This document shows, in pieces, positions 1-8,733 of a stretch of 26,447 bases of DNA. The first letter of the stretch is position 1. Each line of letters opens with the position of its first letter. The translations under genes were made by a program, and so were the position numbers. This DNA is from DATBAK01 sp038240075 (GTDB lineage Bacteria; Actinomycetota; Acidimicrobiia; IMCC26256; PALSA-610), in contig JBBSEC010000064.1 of assembly GCA_038240075.1 (NCBI GenBank), positions 1 to 26,447 of the forward strand, in the 5' to 3' direction. The notes below the pieces were generated by a model. That model worked only from the letters and a program-made list of their open reading frames with translations, was not told where the DNA came from and did not search any database.

Positions 1-587
1 AGGAACAGCGGTGACGTCGTGTCGCGGTCGGCGGAGTCGCGTACCGACACGAGGTGCGTCGGTGCAGTGCCCTCGTCCACGTCGGAGAGATAGAGGAACC
101 CTTCGACGTGCCGCCACGGCGGGTTGGAACGAGGGGGGAGCCACGAGTGGTTCCGGTCGGTGTGCATGGGCTGCTCGTAGTTCGTGAGCCCGGTGTACTT
201 CGCGGAGACCTGCCCCTGGTAGAGGCGGACGTCGGCGGTCTGGAGCGCGCGCTCGGCGAAGTCGACGATCGAGGCGTGCACGAACAGGCGGTTCAGCGCG
301 CCGCTGCCGGTGAGCGGGAACTGGCTCGACCACCGGTGCTGCTCGGGGCGGAAGCCCGGGCCCTTCTCGGGCCACTGGTACGACGAGCGTGGCGTCGGCG
401 GACGCCCCAGCCACTTCTCGGTCACGCCTTCAGGGTCGGCGTGGTAGTCGTGGGGCGTCGGGAACATGTTGAGCAGGTCGACCCGGGCGGCATCGATCTC
501 GTCGGTTCCGATGAGACCTTCGAGCAGAACCCAACCGTCGTCGCTCCACGTGGCGACTTCGTTGTCGCGAGCCAACCGTGAGCTCAC
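1..587 (-). CDS. Phytanoyl-CoA dioxygenase (PhyH) family protein, C-terminus cut by the window edge
   Basis: Minus-strand translation from a GTG at 587 gives about 195 residues with no stop before the window edge, so the C-terminus is missing. It starts like PhyH proteins (a 'DDGWVLLEGLI' segment) and carries the proximal iron-binding H-x-D as 'MHTDRNHSW' about 145 residues in. The distal His and the 2-oxoglutarate Arg lie beyond the edge. Family knowledge: Fe(II)/2-oxoglutarate-dependent hydroxylases of small molecules; the substrate cannot be told from sequence. The start is supported by a GGGAGG Shine-Dalgarno-like stretch some 6-8 nt upstream. It is divergent from the lipoprotein gene at 664. 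It is one of three PhyH-type genes in the window, and the copies are clearly different from each other. Confidence 0.85.
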   Translation of the reverse strand, partial: MSSRLARDNEVATWSDDGWVLLEGLIGTDEIDAARVDLLNMFPTPHDYHADPEGVTEKWLGRPPTPRSSYQWPEKGPGFRPEQHRWSSQFPLTGSGALNRLFVHASIVDFAERALQTADVRLYQGQVSAKYTGLTNYEQPMHTDRNHSWLPPRSNPPWRHVEGFLYLSDVDEGTAPTHLVSVRDSADRDTTSPLF

Positions 588-663
588 CGCCGCCTCCCGA
601 GCGAGATCCGTGCCGAAGGATTACCGAACCGGGAGCAGACGGCGCAAATGGCAGGCTGTGCGG

Positions 664-1239
664 ATGATGGCCCGCGAGCGGTGGTCGGTCGTGGCCCTCG
701 GGCTCGCGTTGCTCCTCGTCGGCTGCGGGAGCTCGAAGTCGTCGGCCGCTGACCCGTCTTCGCCCTCGAGCACGACTCACCCGACGACGACCACCGCCGG
801 TCGAGCCGTTGTGACGCCGCCGACCGTGGTGGAGATGACGACCATCGACCCGTGCACCCTGTTCACGGCGGCGGACGCGTCACGACTCGCCCGAAGGCCA
901 TTGACTCGCGCCGTCGGCGGCGAGCTGGGGTCGGGCACCTGCGCGTACTCCGGGGGCAAGGTGCTGGTCGGGGCCGAGCTGACCGTCAAGGTCGACGCCA
1001 GTGCCGCCACCGCCCACGCCGAGTTCCGCCGGTGGGTGGAACCGGTCCCGAACACGGCACCCGGTTTCTCGGTGGCCACCGTCGCGAAGCTCGGTGACGA
1101 GGCCAGGTCGGCCGGTGCGAGCTTCACCGACGGCATCTACTTCCGCGCCGGCGCCGTGCTGGTGAAGATCGGCGTGTACCCGCCCGCGAGCGCCGCGGCG
1201 CTGAAGACGGCGGCCGACGCTGCGCTCGGTCGGCTCTGA
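664..1239 (+). CDS. Small secreted lipoprotein, DUF3558-like
   Basis: 191 residues. A short basic start, a hydrophobic stretch and the lipobox L-V-G-C (Cys21) mark an export signal with lipid attachment at Cys21. A Ser/Thr/Pro-rich linker (about 22-48) follows, then a compact domain with two cysteines ('DPCTLF' and 'GTCAYSG') that could form a disulfide. This arrangement resembles actinobacterial DUF3558/sensor-type lipoproteins, but the assignment is by general resemblance only. The ATG at 664 is chosen because it puts the charged residues and hydrophobic core in normal signal-peptide order; a GTG at 658 is an in-frame alternative. The gene stands alone, divergent from the PhyH gene and convergent with the next one. 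Function unknown. Confidence 0.75.
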   Translation: MMARERWSVVALGLALLLVGCGSSKSSAADPSSPSSTTHPTTTTAGRAVVTPPTVVEMTTIDPCTLFTAADASRLARRPLTRAVGGELGSGTCAYSGGKVLVGAELTVKVDASAATAHAEFRRWVEPVPNTAPGFSVATVAKLGDEARSAGASFTDGIYFRAGAVLVKIGVYPPASAAALKTAADAALGRL

Positions 1240-1312
1240 GCAGGAACACGCGTGGAGGCGCGCGCCGCGATGTTCCGTCCCCGGTGGGGTGAGTTGCCCG
1301 CGGCCGCGTGGT

Positions 1313-2173
1313 CTAGCGCCGGTCGGCAAGCGGCGGTGGGTCGACCCGCGCGCCGGCGCGAACGATCGGGAAGCAGCGCTCGTCGTCGCCGATGATCTCG
1401 GTGCGAGTCGCGGGGCCCTGCGCCGGGTTCCCTCGGCAGATCACGGCGCCGTCAGGGATGTACTGGAGGATGTAGGCCTTGCGCACTTCGTCGGTGGTGT
1501 TGCGCTTGGTCGCGTGCGGAGTCAGCGAGCTGAACACGACGACGCTGCCCGCTCGGACGGGAACCTCCACCGACGTCGGCCAATCGCCCCAGCACTCCTC
1601 GCCGATCGGCGTCGAGCGGTGCGCGAGAGTGCCCTCGCGGTGCACGCCCGGCATCACGGCGACGCAGCCGTTGGCCGGCGTCGCGTCGGTGATCGCGATC
1701 CAGCACGTGAGGTAGGCCTGCGGGTCGACGTAGGTGTAGCCGTTGTCCTGATGCCAGAGCACGGGTTCGACACTGTTGGGCTGCTTGTACACCGACTGGT
1801 CCCAGTACACGAGCACGTCGGGCCCGACGAGATCGCGCGCGATGCCGGCGATCGTCTCGTGCGCGGCGAGATCGCGCGCGACGCGGCCGCGCGTGACGGC
1901 GTGCGGCGCGATCACCTGCGTGTCGAGCCCCGCGACACCGAAGCGGCCCTCGGGCACGTCGGCCAGGAAACGCTGCGCGCGTTGGTCGCCGCGCTCCAAC
2001 TCGTCGTCGAGCGCCGCGAGGGTGGTCGCGTCGATGACGTCCTCGACGACGAAGTACCCGAGCTCGTCGAACTGTGCAGCCTGCTCGTTCGTGATCGTCG
2101 TGTTGCCGCCCGCGTGGTGGCTCCAGACGAAGCCGGAGTTCCACGGGTGCGTCGCGCGGTCCATCGCGTCCAT
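1313..2173 (-). CDS. Phytanoyl-CoA dioxygenase (PhyH) family protein
   Basis: 286 residues, a complete PhyH-type Fe(II)/2-oxoglutarate oxygenase. Visible active-site set: His141-x-Asp143 in 'LWHQDNGYTY', distal His220 in 'SLTPHATKRN', and Arg231 eleven residues later as expected for the 2-oxoglutarate carboxylate. The family hydroxylates small molecules or CoA esters with CO2 and succinate as by-products; the substrate is unknown here. The ATG at 2173 is chosen because a TAACGT -10 box sits 7 nt upstream, fitting a leaderless transcript; GTG 2182 and ATG 2164 are alternatives. An alpha/beta hydrolase lies 26 nt upstream on the same strand, so read-through from it is also possible and the two may act on related substrates (inference). 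Confidence 0.9.
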   Translation of the reverse strand: MDAMDRATHPWNSGFVWSHHAGGNTTITNEQAAQFDELGYFVVEDVIDATTLAALDDELERGDQRAQRFLADVPEGRFGVAGLDTQVIAPHAVTRGRVARDLAAHETIAGIARDLVGPDVLVYWDQSVYKQPNSVEPVLWHQDNGYTYVDPQAYLTCWIAITDATPANGCVAVMPGVHREGTLAHRSTPIGEECWGDWPTSVEVPVRAGSVVVFSSLTPHATKRNTTDEVRKAYILQYIPDGAVICRGNPAQGPATRTEIIGDDERCFPIVRAGARVDPPPLADRR

Positions 2174-2180
2174 CGGATCC

Positions 2181-2186
2181 ACGTTA
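2181..2186 (-). promoter_or_regulatory. -10 box TAACGT for a leaderless PhyH transcript
   Basis: TAACGT on the minus strand ends 7 nt before the ATG at 2173. This is the spacing expected if transcription starts at or next to the start codon. No Shine-Dalgarno is needed and none is clear. No obvious -35 was identified. Confidence 0.5.
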
Positions 2187-2199
2187 GATGGCCGACGCG

Positions 2200-2988
2200 T
2201 CAGCCGGCCAGGAAGTCGAGAATCTCGGGGAGCGCGGTCGGGTCCTGCACGAAGAACGCGTGACCACCTTCGTAGACCCGGAGCTCCGAGCTCGTGACGC
2301 GGCCTGCGATCGCCTCGCCGTTCGTGACGGGCGCGATGCCGTCGTAGCGACCGCTCGCCACGAGGGTGGGGCACGTGATCGCTCCGAGCCGGTCGGTCAC
2401 GTCGTGGCGCGACCGCGCCATCAGCTGCTCGGTCTCGCCACGGAGGGTCTCGCCGGCTGAGGGGGTGCCGCGGTCGGCCAGCATGGCCGCAAGGCGCGCG
2501 TCGCTCGGATGGGTTGAGAGCCACTCGGGCGTGAAGCGGGTGTCGAGGAGCAACGGACGCAACGCCCAACGCTCGGCGTCGCTCAGCAACGCGACCTCGT
2601 GCAGCGGGTACGACGGGTTGGCGCCGCCCGGCGAGGTGCAGATCAGGGCGAGCCCTGTGACCCGATCCGGGAACGTGACGGCGAGCTCCTGCGCGACCAT
2701 TCCACCGAAGCTCACGCCGGCGACGCGAGCGCTCGACCAACCGACCGCGTCGAGCACGGCGACCGCGTCGGCGGCGTAGTCAGCCATTGCGTACGGGCCG
2801 GGCGGGATCGCCGTGCGCCCCAGTCCGCGCTGGTCGTGGGCCACGACGTCGAAACGATCCGTGAAGAGATCGATGAGGAGACCGCTTCCCGCAAGGGTTG
2901 CGCCGGAGCCGTTCAGGAACAGCAGCGGATCCCCGGTTCCGCGCCGTTCGTAGTAGATCCGAAGGCCGTCGGCGTCGATGTCGGGCAC
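2200..2988 (-). CDS. Alpha/beta-fold hydrolase
   Basis: 262 residues. The nucleophile elbow G-V-S-F-G-G places the catalytic Ser at 93; Asp216 ('SGRYDGIAP') and His243 ('EGGHAFF') complete the triad. 'NGSGA' near residue 27 is the usual oxyanion region. Overall layout resembles enol-lactone/ester hydrolases of the PcaD type, but the substrate is not determined. The GTG at 2988 is chosen because a TAACCT -10 box ends 8 nt upstream. The frame stays open much further upstream but would run antisense through the start of the S9 peptidase gene, so the longer version is rejected. The gene is divergent from the peptidase and 26 nt ahead of the PhyH gene. Confidence 0.88.
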   Translation of the reverse strand: MPDIDADGLRIYYERRGTGDPLLFLNGSGATLAGSGLLIDLFTDRFDVVAHDQRGLGRTAIPPGPYAMADYAADAVAVLDAVGWSSARVAGVSFGGMVAQELAVTFPDRVTGLALICTSPGGANPSYPLHEVALLSDAERWALRPLLLDTRFTPEWLSTHPSDARLAAMLADRGTPSAGETLRGETEQLMARSRHDVTDRLGAITCPTLVASGRYDGIAPVTNGEAIAGRVTSSELRVYEGGHAFFVQDPTALPEILDFLAG

Positions 2989-2996
2989 GAGCGCGA

Positions 2997-3002
2997 AGGT
3001 TA
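2997..3002 (-). promoter_or_regulatory. -10 box TAACCT for a leaderless hydrolase transcript
   Basis: TAACCT on the minus strand ends 8 nt before the GTG at 2988. It lies in the 81-bp gap that also holds the divergent -10 box of the S9 peptidase gene. Confidence 0.5.
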
Positions 3003-3057
3003 CGGGACACGCGCGGTCGGCAGGACGGAGAGGCGTGTGCGCGGCGAGCGGCGTTGG

Positions 3058-3063
3058 TAGCGT
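3058..3063 (+). promoter_or_regulatory. -10 box TAGCGT for a leaderless S9 peptidase transcript
   Basis: TAGCGT ends 6 nt before the ATG at 3070, which fits a leaderless mRNA. No Shine-Dalgarno is seen in the remaining 6 nt. Confidence 0.5.
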
Positions 3064-3069
3064 CGCCTG

Positions 3070-5061
<1,992 letters not shown>

Positions 5062-5091
5062 CCAACCGCACACCCCGCCCGCTCGGGCCCC

Positions 5092-5140
5092 TGGTCTGCC
5101 GTTTCTTGCGCCTGTGAAACAAGCGGCAGACCAGTGACGA
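5092..5140 (+). repeat. Hairpin direct repeat, copy 1 of 2
   Basis: A 49-bp unit that matches 6178-6226 in the same orientation with 4 mismatches. Its outer arms TGGTCTGCCG (5092-5101) and CGGCAGACCA (5124-5133) form a perfect 10-bp inverted repeat. Inside, GTTTC and GAAAC (5101-5105 and 5116-5120) can also pair. It lies between the convergent ends of the S9 peptidase and AbiEi genes, so it could act as a two-way terminator, although there is no T-tract. Together with copy 2 it brackets the AbiEi gene. Confidence 0.85.
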
Positions 5141-5147
5141 CCAGCCG

Positions 5148-6072
5148 TCACATCAGGGCGCGTCGCTCGGTGATCGCCCGCGCGACCTGGCGGAACACTC
5201 GGTCGTCGCGACGCTTGAGGGCCGCGGCCGTGATCGAATCGCATCCAACCTGCCGTGGTGAAGTCGTTCCGGCGGGAGGAGTCCGAGTCGTGGACCACGC
5301 GACGCATATGTGGATCGCGGCCGTCGAACTCGAGTGCGACCTTCCCGTCCGGCCATGCCGCGTCGCCGATGTAGCGGCACCCCTCGAACAACAGCTCGTA
5401 CTCGAGTCGGGGGCGATCCAACCCGTACTCGTGCGCTCGTCGGGCGACGAGCGCCTCCCACTCGTTTCGTGAGCGCGCGCCCTCGGGATGGAGCTTGGCC
5501 AGCACGCGCAGAGCCACGGCGCAGCCCGGCCGCTTTCCGTGCGTCAGCTCACGAGCCCCGCGTTCCAATGCGTCCGGCTTCACCAGGCCCCTCACGACGG
5601 CACTCTCAACGAGGGCAACGGCTTGGTTGAAGGGCATGCGATGCACTGAGTCCAGCACCATCCGTATTGGTGCCAATGCTCGGAGCCCGTCGACAGTGGT
5701 GCACTCGGACGTCGTGAGGTCTCGCGTCGTATGGCGGCCGGGCTTGGCGGCGCGGATCCCGCGGGGGAGAAGGAGGTCGAACGTCGCGGGCGGTTCGGCG
5801 AGCTGGTACAAGGCCGGCGCCGTGAGTCCGCACGAAATGCCGCCGGTCGACAGCAGCTCGACGGCGAGTCGAGCCTTCCAGTCGGGTGCGGCGCCCACGG
5901 TGAATCGATAAACGCGAGGAGCCTCCCGAACAACGGTGCCGCGCTGCACGAGCCGGTGCAGTTGAACCGGCGACAGCCCTGCGGCTTGTGCTTGCGCGGA
6001 GGTGAAGCAACCGCGCTGGCTGGAACGACGGGCCAATCGTCGCAGCCGCGTGTACGGATCGTCGGTCGCCAT
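5148..6072 (-). pseudogene. AbiEi-antitoxin-like N-terminus with DUF559-like endonuclease domain, frameshifted near the 3' end
   Basis: From ATG 6072 the frame encodes a winged-helix AbiEi-type N-terminus ('CFTSAQAQAAGLSPVQLHRL' and following, about residues 20-60). A C-terminal region follows with the DUF559/Vsr-like core 'VALEFDGRDPHM' and 'SSRRNDFTTAGW'. After that motif, around 5220-5250, the frame stops making sense and would run antisense through the S9 peptidase. A one-base shift restores a natural ending ('ALKRRDDRVFRQVARAITER', then a TGA at 5148-5150). The gene is therefore about 308 codons with one frameshift. Family knowledge: such orphan genes are common in actinobacteria and usually have no AbiEii toxin partner; none is present here. 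It is flanked by 49-bp direct repeats. A sequencing indel is possible. Confidence 0.8.
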
Positions 6073-6177
6073 TGGGTCCGTCCCCCGCTTCGTTGTTGAT
6101 CAGAACGGGGGAAGAACGGCTGAAAACCTGGTGATGCTGGCACCGCGCGGCCGGGTCTTCAAGGCCGTTGCCGTCCT

Positions 6178-6226
6178 TGGTCTGCCGGTTCTTGCGCATG
6201 TGAAACAAGCGGCAAACCAGGGACGA
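6178..6226 (+). repeat. Hairpin direct repeat, copy 2 of 2
   Basis: Matches 5092-5140 at 45 of 49 positions in the same orientation. Outer arms TGGTCTGCCG and CGGCAAACCA pair with one mismatch. It sits in the 202-bp gap between the start of the AbiEi gene and the stop of the isopenicillin-N-synthase-like gene, where it could also end transcription of the latter. I saw no further copy in the window. Confidence 0.85.
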
Positions 6227-6274
6227 GCCGGGGTGGGCGGCGGGCGACGGCGGAGGACCGCGGGTGCGAGTGGG

Positions 6275-7297
6275 TCAGGGGGTGTCGGTGGGGAGGACCT
6301 CGTCGTGGAGGGCGGGGAAGACCTTGCCGACCTTGCCGAGGAGGTAGTCGCCGTAGGTGCCCGACCATTCGTGGACGCTGGCACCATCCCAACGGTCGGC
6401 GGGGTCGTCGGCACCGGCGACGGGGTGCAGGTGCGCGACCGGGATGGGGAGCACCTCGGCGTCCCACGCGGGGTCGAGGAACAGCGGGAACGAGATGCGG
6501 TCGACGCCGGTCGTGTTGCGCACCCGGTGCGGGGTCGACCGGTACGCGCCGGCGGTCATCCGTTCGAGCATGTCGCCGAGGTTGACGACGAACGCGTCGG
6601 GCACCGGCGGCGCGGCGACCCAGCCGTCGCGGCCGCGCACCTCGAGGCCGCCGGCGGAGTCTTGCCAGAGCATGGTGATGAGCCCGTAGTCGGTGTGCGC
6701 ACCGACGCTCCACGGCGCCGCGCCGGCCGGACCCGACGGGTCGGACGCCAGCGGCGGATAGTGGAAGATCCGGAACAGCACGATCGGGTCGGCGGTGAGG
6801 TTGCGGTCGAACCACCGCTCGTCGAGATCGAGCGCGCGTGAGATCGACGCGAGCAGGGCGTGACCGACGTCGGTCAGCGCCTCGATGTATTCGAGCACGG
6901 CTTCGCGCAGTCCGGCCGGCCGTTCGGGGAACAGGTTCGGACCGTGCAAGGGCGTGCCCGCGACCACGAGCGGGTCGTCGGCGCCCAGCTCCTGACCGAA
7001 GTAGAAGCCTTCTTTGATGTCGGGCGCGCCCGAGGTCAGCTCGCCGCCGACAGGGAACCAGCCCCGCCACGCGCGACCGCCGTGCACCATCGCGACCTTG
7101 GCCTTCTCCGCGTCGGGAAGCGCGAAGAACTCGCGTGCCAGCGCATCGACGCGCGTCTGCAACTCGGTGGAGACACCGTGCCCGACGACGTAGAAGAAGC
7201 CGGTGTCGCGGCACGCGGTATCGATCTCGCGCGCGAGTGCGGCCGCCTCCGACGCGCGCCGGAGCGCAGAGATGTCGATGATCGGCAGGCTCTCCAC
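6275..7297 (-). CDS. Isopenicillin N synthase-like Fe(II)/2-oxoglutarate oxygenase
   Basis: 340 residues. The N-terminal 'LPIIDISAL' and 'GFFYVVGHGV' are the DIOX_N signature. The C-terminal jelly roll has His201-x-Asp203 ('GAHTDYGLIT'), distal His257 ('STPHRVRN') and the Arg267-x-Ser269 pair ('DRISFPLF') that binds 2-oxoglutarate. Members hydroxylate or desaturate diverse small molecules; true isopenicillin N synthases use no 2-oxoglutarate, and the R-x-S pair does not by itself separate the two. The start is a GTG; a GACGGC-type repeat fills the 28 nt between it and the stop of the upstream PLP-enzyme gene, so no normal ribosome site is seen. It is probably cotranscribed with the PLP enzyme. 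Confidence 0.9.
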   Translation of the reverse strand: MESLPIIDISALRRASEAAALAREIDTACRDTGFFYVVGHGVSTELQTRVDALAREFFALPDAEKAKVAMVHGGRAWRGWFPVGGELTSGAPDIKEGFYFGQELGADDPLVVAGTPLHGPNLFPERPAGLREAVLEYIEALTDVGHALLASISRALDLDERWFDRNLTADPIVLFRIFHYPPLASDPSGPAGAAPWSVGAHTDYGLITMLWQDSAGGLEVRGRDGWVAAPPVPDAFVVNLGDMLERMTAGAYRSTPHRVRNTTGVDRISFPLFLDPAWDAEVLPIPVAHLHPVAGADDPADRWDGASVHEWSGTYGDYLLGKVGKVFPALHDEVLPTDTP

Positions 7298-7325
7298 GAC
7301 GACGGCGGCGACGGCGACGGCGACG
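7298..7325 (-). repeat. Short GTCGCC-type tandem repeat in the gene junction
   Basis: The 28 nt between the PLP-enzyme stop and the oxygenase GTG consist almost entirely of GTC/GCC triplets on the minus strand (GACGGC on the plus strand). The tract leaves no recognisable Shine-Dalgarno sequence. Confidence 0.7.
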
Positions 7326-8708
7326 CTACGCGGGCAGACCCTGGTGGCTGTCCATCATGTCGGCCATCACCGCGCGAATGAAGTCGTCGGCCTCGGTGCT
7401 CCACCCTCCGGGGATGCCGCCGTAGATCGAGCCGCTCTTCGCCGCCTCGCCCTTGTGCTCCTTCGCGTACGCGACGGATTCGGCGAGCGCGGTGGTCCAC
7501 GCCTCCTTCACGCCGGGCAGCGTCTGCGGACGGGTCACGCACATGTGGATCGAGTTGGGGTACTGCTGACCGTTCATGCGCCAGCCGCGTTCGCGCAGCG
7601 CGTCGTTGACGAGGTAGATCTCGAACTCGTCGCTCGTGAACGAGAAGCAGAACGTCGGCGTACCCATGAGGCGCAGCTCGGGATGCGAGGTCACGTCGGC
7701 CTGCATCGCGAACGCGGTCTCGAAGATCGCCTTCGCGTACTTGAGGTAGCCCTCCCGACCGAGCGACACCATCGACGCCCAGCTCGCGGCGAGCATCCCG
7801 CTCGACCGCGAGCCGTCGATGCCGGGCGAGCAGTACTTGCCGCCGCTCCAGGCGGTCTGGAAGAAGTACTGGCCGTCGCGCAACGCAATGTCGCGGAACA
7901 GCAGCAGCGACGTGCCCTTGAGGCTGTAGCCGTACTTGTGGGTGTCGGCCGAGATCGTGGTGACGCCCGGAATGCGGAAGTCGAACGGTGGGATGTCGTA
8001 TCCGAGCATCTCGCCGAACGGGAGGATGAACCCACCGAGACACCCGTCGACGTGCAGGCCGATGCCGTGTTCGAGCGCGATCGCACCGAGCTCGGCGATC
8101 GGGTCGATCGTGCCGTAGCCGTAGTTCCCCGCCGACCCGATCAGTGCGACGGTGTTCGCGTCGATCGCGGCGCGCACCGCGTCGAGGTCGACGCGTGTGC
8201 TCTCGGAATCGATCGCAACGTGCCGCAGCTCGATGCCGAGGAGATGGCACGCCTTGTCGAACGCGGGATGCGCAGTCTCGGGCTTGACGACGTTCGGCCG
8301 GTCGATGCCCTTGCGCACACCCTCTTCGCGATACGACAGCATCGCGTGGAGGATGCTGCCGCTGCCGCCGCTGGTGACGAGGCCGCCGGGCTTGGTGTCG
8401 GTGATCTGGCCCGCGTGCATGAGGTCGAGACCCATCGCGATGACTTCACCCTCGAAGCGGGTGGAGCTCGGGCACACATCGCGCTGCAGCGCGTTCATGT
8501 GTCCGTAGTACCCGAACGCCTCGTTGAGGAACTCGTAGTGCTCGTGCGAGCCGCAGTACATAGAGCCGGATACCTTGCCGTTCTCCCACGACGCGTCTTC
8601 CCGCGTCGCCATCTCCTGTAGCTCGCGCAAGATCTCTTCGCGCGGACGGCCGTGCTCGGGCAGGCCACGCAACACCGGGTATTCCTCTGCGTACGGGTAA
8701 GCGCTCAT
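7326..8708 (-). CDS. Sphingosine-1-phosphate lyase-like PLP-dependent aldehyde-lyase/decarboxylase
   Basis: 460 residues, collinear by eye with eukaryotic sphingosine-1-phosphate lyase. Shared blocks are 'GKVSGSMY' (44-51), 'TSGGSGSILHAM' (112-123), 'LHVDGCLGGF' (218-227, the Asp that contacts the PLP nitrogen), 'SADTHKYGYSLKG' with the Schiff-base Lys258, and a 'GSRSSGMLAASWAS' segment. The family cleaves phosphorylated long-chain bases to an aldehyde and phosphoethanolamine, but related group II decarboxylases act on amino acids, so the bacterial substrate is open. Unlike the eukaryotic enzyme it has no N-terminal membrane helix and should be soluble. A GAGGG lies a few nt before the ATG. 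It is divergent from the sugar kinase and leads the operon with the 2-oxoglutarate-type oxygenase. Confidence 0.88.
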   Translation of the reverse strand: MSAYPYAEEYPVLRGLPEHGRPREEILRELQEMATREDASWENGKVSGSMYCGSHEHYEFLNEAFGYYGHMNALQRDVCPSSTRFEGEVIAMGLDLMHAGQITDTKPGGLVTSGGSGSILHAMLSYREEGVRKGIDRPNVVKPETAHPAFDKACHLLGIELRHVAIDSESTRVDLDAVRAAIDANTVALIGSAGNYGYGTIDPIAELGAIALEHGIGLHVDGCLGGFILPFGEMLGYDIPPFDFRIPGVTTISADTHKYGYSLKGTSLLLFRDIALRDGQYFFQTAWSGGKYCSPGIDGSRSSGMLAASWASMVSLGREGYLKYAKAIFETAFAMQADVTSHPELRLMGTPTFCFSFTSDEFEIYLVNDALRERGWRMNGQQYPNSIHMCVTRPQTLPGVKEAWTTALAESVAYAKEHKGEAAKSGSIYGGIPGGWSTEADDFIRAVMADMMDSHQGLPA

Positions 8709-8719
8709 GGTCCCTCGGA

Positions 8720-8725
8720 TAGGGT
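8720..8725 (+). promoter_or_regulatory. -10 box TAGGGT for a leaderless FGGY kinase transcript
   Basis: TAGGGT ends 8 nt before the GTG at 8734. This supports that start over the ATG at 8707, which would overlap the divergent gene and lie upstream of the -10 box. Confidence 0.5.
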
Positions 8726-8733
8726 CTCGAGTT

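Noticed and set aside
1289..2263. 324-codon plus-strand open frame
   Set aside because: It is antisense to the PhyH gene and has no domain signature.
5148..6072. Complete AbiE toxin-antitoxin system
   Set aside because: No AbiEii nucleotidyltransferase toxin is adjacent; the gene is solitary.
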